Assembly: GCA_035490315.1 (NCBI GenBank)
Contig: DATHET010000019.1
Span: 1 to 10,375 of the forward strand
Direction: 5' to 3'
DNA: 10,375 bases
Source: JADJQU01 sp035490315
Lineage (GTDB): Bacteria > Planctomycetota > UBA1135 > GCA-002686595
Positions within the stretch are counted from its first letter, which is position 1. Each line of letters starts with the position of its first letter. The translations under genes and the position numbers were made by a program. Of this stretch, positions 7,236-10,375 are shown in pieces. The notes under the pieces were generated by a model. The model saw nothing but the letters and a program-made list of their open reading frames with translations. It was not told the DNA's origin and made no database searches.

Positions 7236-7970
7236 TCAGTCCGCCTTCTTCAGCTCGACCAGGGTGGCATTCGCGAACAGGAAACAGCCGATCAGCGACG
7301 CGAAGAACACCAGGTCGCGCAGGTCGATGACGCCGCTGGTGATCGAGGAGAAGTGGGTCAGGAAGCTCAGCGAGCTGATCCCGTCGATCACGGTCTGACC
7401 GACGAAGGGCTTGAAGAAATTGAGCACCGCCGGGAAGCCGGCGAGCACGAAGAGGAACGAGAGGGCGACGCTGATCACGAAGGCGATCACCTGGTTCTTC
7501 GTGGAGGCCGAGATGCAGGCGCCGATCGCGAGGAATCCGCCGGCCATCAGGAACGAGCCGATGTAGCTCGCGACGATCACGCCGTTGTCGGGATTGCCGA
7601 GGAAGTTGACCGTGATCCAGAACGGGAAGGTCAAAGCGAGGGTCAGGCCGGCGAAGACCCAGGCCGCGAGGAATTTCGCGACCACCGCTTGCGCCAGCGA
7701 CACCGGCAGTGTCATCAACAATTCGATCGTCCCGCTCTTGCGCTCTTCAGCCCACAGCCGCATAGAAATAGCGGGGATCAGGAACAGGTAGAGCCAGGGC
7801 TGGAAGGTGAACATGGCCTGCAGATCGGCCTGCCCGTTCTCGTAGAAGCTGCCGACGTAGAAGGTCAGGATCCCGCTGAGCAGCAGGAAAATGACCATGA
7901 AAACGTAGGCCACGGGCGTGGCGAAATAGCCCGACAGCTCGCGCTTCATCAATGTGATCGTCTTGGACAT
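7236..7970 (-). CDS. ABC-2 type permease, GldF-like
   Basis: This 244-residue inner-membrane protein has six hydrophobic segments (about 19-40, 56-72, 98-122, 131-154, 160-182, 217-238). This is the size and topology of ABC-2 half-permeases such as GldF. The stretch RLWAEERKSGTIELLMTLPV at 71-90 is the conserved cytoplasmic coupling region of the family, expected to contact the ATPase. The opening KRELSGYFATPVAYVF is also typical of GldF and similar permeases. Seven nt separate it from the ATPase gene upstream, and 3 nt from the GldG-like gene downstream. Because only one permease is encoded in the operon, a homodimer is likely. No good ribosome binding site precedes the ATG, so coupling to the upstream gene is likely. 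Confidence 0.9.
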   Translation of the reverse strand: MSKTITLMKRELSGYFATPVAYVFMVIFLLLSGILTFYVGSFYENGQADLQAMFTFQPWLYLFLIPAISMRLWAEERKSGTIELLMTLPVSLAQAVVAKFLAAWVFAGLTLALTFPFWITVNFLGNPDNGVIVASYIGSFLMAGGFLAIGACISASTKNQVIAFVISVALSFLFVLAGFPAVLNFFKPFVGQTVIDGISSLSFLTHFSSITSGVIDLRDLVFFASLIGCFLFANATLVELKKAD

Positions 7971-7977
7971 CGTGGGC

Positions 7978-8922
7978 TCAGTTGGCTTGGGCGCCGAAGC
8001 CGGTCAGGTTGCGGAACACTTCGTCGAGGCGGCCGGACTCGACGCGCATCTCGTCGATCTCCCAGTGCTCGTCGCGCGCCTTCGCGCCGACCTCGGCGAC
8101 GATCGACGAGCCCGCGCGCGGGAAAGCGGTCATGGACACGCGGCCGTTGGTGCCGCCGGAGAACTCGACGCTCGCGACCTGCGACATGCCGTTCAGGCTG
8201 CGCTCGATCTTCTCGCGCTGCGTCGAAGGAATGGTCAGGGAAACCGCGTTGTGGTAGCGCGACTTGGCCGCAAGCTGCGCCGGCGTGCAGTCGACCACCA
8301 GCTTCCCGTTGGAGATGATGATCGTGCGCGTGCACAGGGCCTCGACTTCCTCGAGGATGTGGGTCGAGAGCACGACAACCTTGTTCGCCGCCATCGAGCG
8401 GATCAGGGTGCGCACCTCGTGCTTCTGGTTGGGATCGAGGCCGTCGGTCGGCTCGTCGAGCACGAGGACTTCCGGATCGTGCAGCATGGCCTGGGCCAGG
8501 CCGACGCGACGCTTGTAGCCCTTCGACAGGGTCTCGATCGGCACGTCGAGCACGCTCTGCAGGTTGACCTTGGACACCACCTCTTCGATGCGCGCCTTGC
8601 GGTTGCCGCTGACGCCGCGAAGCTCGGCCACGAAGGCCAGGAAGCCGCGCGGAGTCATGTCCGGGTAGAGCGGCGCGCCCTCGGGCAGGTAGCCCATCTT
8701 CTCCTTGGCGGCGATCGGCTCGTTCTGGACGTCGTGCCCGCAGACCCGCGCGGTCCCGGCGGTCGGCGAGAGGAAGCCCGTGATCATCTTCATGGTGGTC
8801 GACTTGCCGGCTCCGTTGGGGCCGAGGAAGCCGAGCACCGTGCCCTTCTCGACCTTGAAAGAGATGTCATCGACGGCCGTGAACAGGCCGAAGCGCTTGG
8901 TCAGATTCTGGATCTCGATCAT
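7978..8922 (-). CDS. ABC transporter ATP-binding protein, GldA-like
   Basis: This 314-residue cytoplasmic ATPase drives the GldF/GldG-like membrane complex. Visible motifs are Walker A GPNGAGKST (34-42), the Q-loop region GYLPEGAPLYPDM (77-89), signature LSKGYKRRVGLAQAM (132-146), Walker B VLVLDEPTDGLDP (152-164) and the switch histidine in STHILEE (H188). The Q-loop position reads YLPE, without a glutamine, which is common in the GldA/CcmA-like subfamily. A C-terminal extension (about 222-314) beyond the ATPase core is usual for ABC-2 drug/gliding-type ATPases. It is the first gene of the five-gene operon, preceded by about 150 non-coding bases that should hold the promoter, though no convincing -35/-10 pair or ribosome binding site is visible. 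Family assignment is firm; the substrate is not. Confidence 0.92.
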   Translation of the reverse strand: MIEIQNLTKRFGLFTAVDDISFKVEKGTVLGFLGPNGAGKSTTMKMITGFLSPTAGTARVCGHDVQNEPIAAKEKMGYLPEGAPLYPDMTPRGFLAFVAELRGVSGNRKARIEEVVSKVNLQSVLDVPIETLSKGYKRRVGLAQAMLHDPEVLVLDEPTDGLDPNQKHEVRTLIRSMAANKVVVLSTHILEEVEALCTRTIIISNGKLVVDCTPAQLAAKSRYHNAVSLTIPSTQREKIERSLNGMSQVASVEFSGGTNGRVSMTAFPRAGSSIVAEVGAKARDEHWEIDEMRVESGRLDEVFRNLTGFGAQAN

Positions 8923-9074
8923 GAAAGTCGCAGGGTAGGTGAACGAGGTCAGGCGATCCGGGCCCGGTCAGGGCCGACATCGGGGGCGGAGAGGGTACGC
9001 GGGGGGGCGCGCGCGGAGCAAGACTGGAAGACGCGGGGCTTACGCAATCGCCCCCGCGAGCGTTGGAGCCAGTT
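8923..9074. other. Intergenic region upstream of the Gld-like operon
   Basis: These 152 bases separate the cupin stop from the GldA-like start and contain no plausible gene. They include a run of seven G at 9001-9007, a small GGCCC/GGGCC hairpin at 8961-8975 without a following T-run, and an 8-bp complementary pair (8981-8988 and 9049-9056). The operon promoter is expected here but cannot be picked out by eye. Confidence 0.6.
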
Positions 9075-9425
9075 TCAGGCCCGGCCGTAGTCGTCGGACA
9101 GCCGCTCGATGTCTTCCTCGCCGAAGTAGGTCCCGGTCTGGACCTCGATGAACACCAGGGCCTCGCCGCCGATGCACTCGACCCGGTGCGCAGTGCCGGC
9201 GGGGATGTCGATGGCCTGGCCCGACCCGAGCTCGATGTCGCGGCCGTCGAGCGTCACCCGCGCGCGGCCGGCGACCACCATCCAGTGCTCGCTGCGCTGC
9301 TTGTGGCGCTGGTAGGACAGGCGCTTCCCCGGAAGGACGTCGAGGCGCTTGACCTTGAAACCCGCGCCCTCGCCGAGGACACGGTATTCGCCCCAGGGCT
9401 TGATCTCGTGGTTCGGGCTGGGCAT
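9075..9425 (-). CDS. Stand-alone cupin, mannose-6-phosphate isomerase type II C-terminal family
   Basis: This 116-residue single-domain protein matches almost end to end the cupin half of bifunctional ManC/AlgA-type enzymes, without the guanylyltransferase half. It opens with KPWGEY (9-14) and has FKVKRLDVLPGKRLSYQRH (23-41) and RSEHWMVVAG (44-53). It ends with a IEVQTGTYFGEEDIERLSDD run (93-112) and YGR. Probable metal ligands are Q39, H41, E46 and H80 (PAGTAHR). The likely reaction is mannose-6-phosphate/fructose-6-phosphate isomerisation for GDP-mannose and surface polysaccharide synthesis; another sugar-phosphate or a non-catalytic role is possible. The ATG is preceded by AGGA nine bases upstream, part of the permease stop region (TTAGGA), so the two genes are probably co-transcribed and coupled, with 11 nt between them. 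Such single-domain proteins are common in bacteria. Confidence 0.88.
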   Translation of the reverse strand: MPSPNHEIKPWGEYRVLGEGAGFKVKRLDVLPGKRLSYQRHKQRSEHWMVVAGRARVTLDGRDIELGSGQAIDIPAGTAHRVECIGGEALVFIEVQTGTYFGEEDIERLSDDYGRA

Positions 9426-9436
9426 GGCAGTCGATC

Positions 9437-10375
9437 CTAACCGTGCCTAAGGGCATTGGTCACTTTCATCCGGGACGCGCGCCACGCGGGCACTGCCCCG
9501 GCCAAAAGCCCGAGCATCAGCGAGAACGTGATCGCCACGGCGAGCACGAATGGAGTCACGCTGAACGCGAAGGCCATCTCGGTGAAGGTCTGGAAGTTCA
9601 TCGCTCCCGCGTGCACCCCATTGAAGGGCAGGGCCATCAGGCAGCCGACCAGGCCGCCGATCAGCCCGAGCAGCAGAGCCTCGATCATGAAGGACAGGAA
9701 GATCGGCACGGGCCGGTAACCGATCGCGAGCAGGATTCCAATCTCGCTCGTCCTGGCGGAGAGCGCCGCCATCATCGTGTTCGCCGCCGTGAACACCGCC
9801 GCCACGCCCATGATCAGCCCAAGCGCGAAGGCCAGGAACCCGAGCATGCCCGACATCATCACGGTCTGCGACGCGAGGAATTGCTTCTCGGTGTAGACCT
9901 TCGCCGGAACGTCCTGATCCTTCAGGATTCGCGCGGCAAGCGTGCCGGGCTCGGGCTCGGGCGGATCGTCGGTGAACAGCGCCTTGGCCGGATCGACGGA
10001 GCCGAGTTCGGTGCCCGGCTTCAACTGAGCGATCACGCGATTGGGACCGTAGCGGTTCATCGCAGCCAGGAAGCGGTCGAGGTCGCCCCAGATCTCGCCA
10101 CCAAACTGCCCGGCGTGCTCGAACGTGCCGACCACTCGGAAGGGAGTCTTATTGATCGTGATCACGTCGCCGATGTGGCCGTTGGGGATGCGATCGACGA
10201 GACGCGAGCCGACGATCACCTCGTCGTTCCCCGGCAGGAAATTGCGGCTTTCCACCAGCTCGCCCGCAGCGTTCTTCGATTGAGGCAGCACCTTGAGCTC
10301 GTCCTTGCGCATCTCGAAGGTCATCGGCTGCACGCCGCGCAACGGAATGTTCGTCACGCCGTCGCGCACGGGCAG
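9437..10375 (-). CDS. MacB/FtsX-type ABC transporter permease (5' truncated by window edge)
   Basis: The frame is open to the right edge, so the N-terminus, including the first membrane helix, is missing. The visible part is about 312 residues. It begins with the end of a MacB-type periplasmic domain: NIPLRGVQPM, then NDEVIVGSRLVDR, IGDVITINKTPFRVVGTFE and a DLDRFLAAMN segment. Three membrane helices follow (about 173-200, 222-247 and 272-294, counting from position 10369). Between the first two lies AALSARTSEIGILLAIGYRP, the conserved FtsX-domain loop. The end, PAWRASRMKVTNALRHG, is the typical terminus of these permeases. It would work with a LolD/MacB-type ATPase that is not in the window, moving lipoproteins, peptides or other hydrophobic cargo, or acting mechanically. 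The internal GTG at 10369 is not a credible start because coding homology continues past it. Confidence 0.9.
   Translation of the reverse strand: MPVRDGVTNIPLRGVQPMTFEMRKDELKVLPQSKNAAGELVESRNFLPGNDEVIVGSRLVDRIPNGHIGDVITINKTPFRVVGTFEHAGQFGGEIWGDLDRFLAAMNRYGPNRVIAQLKPGTELGSVDPAKALFTDDPPEPEPGTLAARILKDQDVPAKVYTEKQFLASQTVMMSGMLGFLAFALGLIMGVAAVFTAANTMMAALSARTSEIGILLAIGYRPVPIFLSFMIEALLLGLIGGLVGCLMALPFNGVHAGAMNFQTFTEMAFAFSVTPFVLAVAITFSLMLGLLAGAVPAWRASRMKVTNALRHG

Noticed and set aside
8055..8057. Loss of the Q-loop glutamine in the GldA-like ATPase, as a possible inactivating change.
   Set aside because: A YLPE sequence at this position is common in GldA/CcmA-like ATPases, and all other nucleotide-binding motifs are intact.
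5316..8318. A very long + strand open frame (about 1000 codons) opposite the DUF4340/GldG/GldF/GldA-like genes.
   Set aside because: It is antisense to four well-supported genes. Its translation is rich in Arg, Asp, Glu, His, Leu and Gln in the way expected from GC-biased codons read on the other strand, and it shows no recognisable domain.
8961..8975. A small GGCCC/GGGCC hairpin that could be a terminator.
   Set aside because: The stem is only five base pairs, no T-run follows on either strand, and such stems are expected by chance at this GC content.
8981..9056. An 8-bp complementary pair (8981-8988 and 9049-9056) in the intergenic region, a possible regulatory structure.
   Set aside because: The arms are G- and C-runs 60 nt apart in very GC-rich DNA. 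No further pairing extends them, so chance is sufficient.

Overview
This is a GC-rich (roughly two-thirds G+C), gene-dense bacterial window with very short intergenic gaps. Gene content suggests a Gram-negative bacterium with an environmental lifestyle. A Gld-like ABC module next to a DUF4340 protein, a MacB/FtsX-type permease and a stand-alone mannose-6-phosphate-isomerase-type cupin fit Planctomycetota or a similarly GC-rich phylum such as Myxococcota or Acidobacteriota. The phylum is an inference; no rRNA or other marker gene is present.

Layout. (1) Positions 1-278 hold the C-terminal end of a probable SAM-dependent DNA methylase on the + strand. Its first 50 bases look like a fold-back duplication at the end of the assembly. 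(2) Positions 256-1008 hold 6-phosphogluconolactonase on the - strand, overlapping the methylase end by 23 bp. (3) Positions 1104-3188 hold a KefB-like (CPA2) cation:proton antiporter on the + strand, divergent from pgl, with a C-terminal RCK_C/TrkA_C domain but no RCK_N domain. (4) Positions 3164-8922 hold a compact five-gene - strand operon, transcribed right to left: GldA-like ATPase, GldF-like permease, GldG-like auxiliary protein, DUF4340 membrane-anchored protein, and a crotonase-fold enoyl-CoA hydratase/isomerase. Gaps are 7, 3 and 14 nt, and the last pair overlaps by 4 nt (GTGA). (5) An intergenic stretch of about 150 bp (8923-9074) contains no gene. (6) Positions 9075-9425 hold a cupin of the mannose-6-phosphate isomerase type II C-terminal family, 11 nt downstream of (7) a MacB/FtsX-type ABC permease that runs off the right edge (9437-10375).

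The main functional unit is the gldAFG-DUF4340 set. It resembles the ABC-2 half-transporter plus large periplasmic auxiliary proteins associated with gliding or export in Bacteroidetes, and is widespread without known substrate in other phyla. Here a lipid-metabolism-type enzyme is translationally coupled to its end, and the DUF4340 protein carries an unusual Pro/Ala linker and an acidic PVDDG-repeat tail. I see no CRISPR array, insertion sequence, tRNA, rRNA or convincing terminator. Nothing in the window is clearly a new defence or mobile system; the most notable items are the unusual features of the Gld-like operon and the left-end fold-back.
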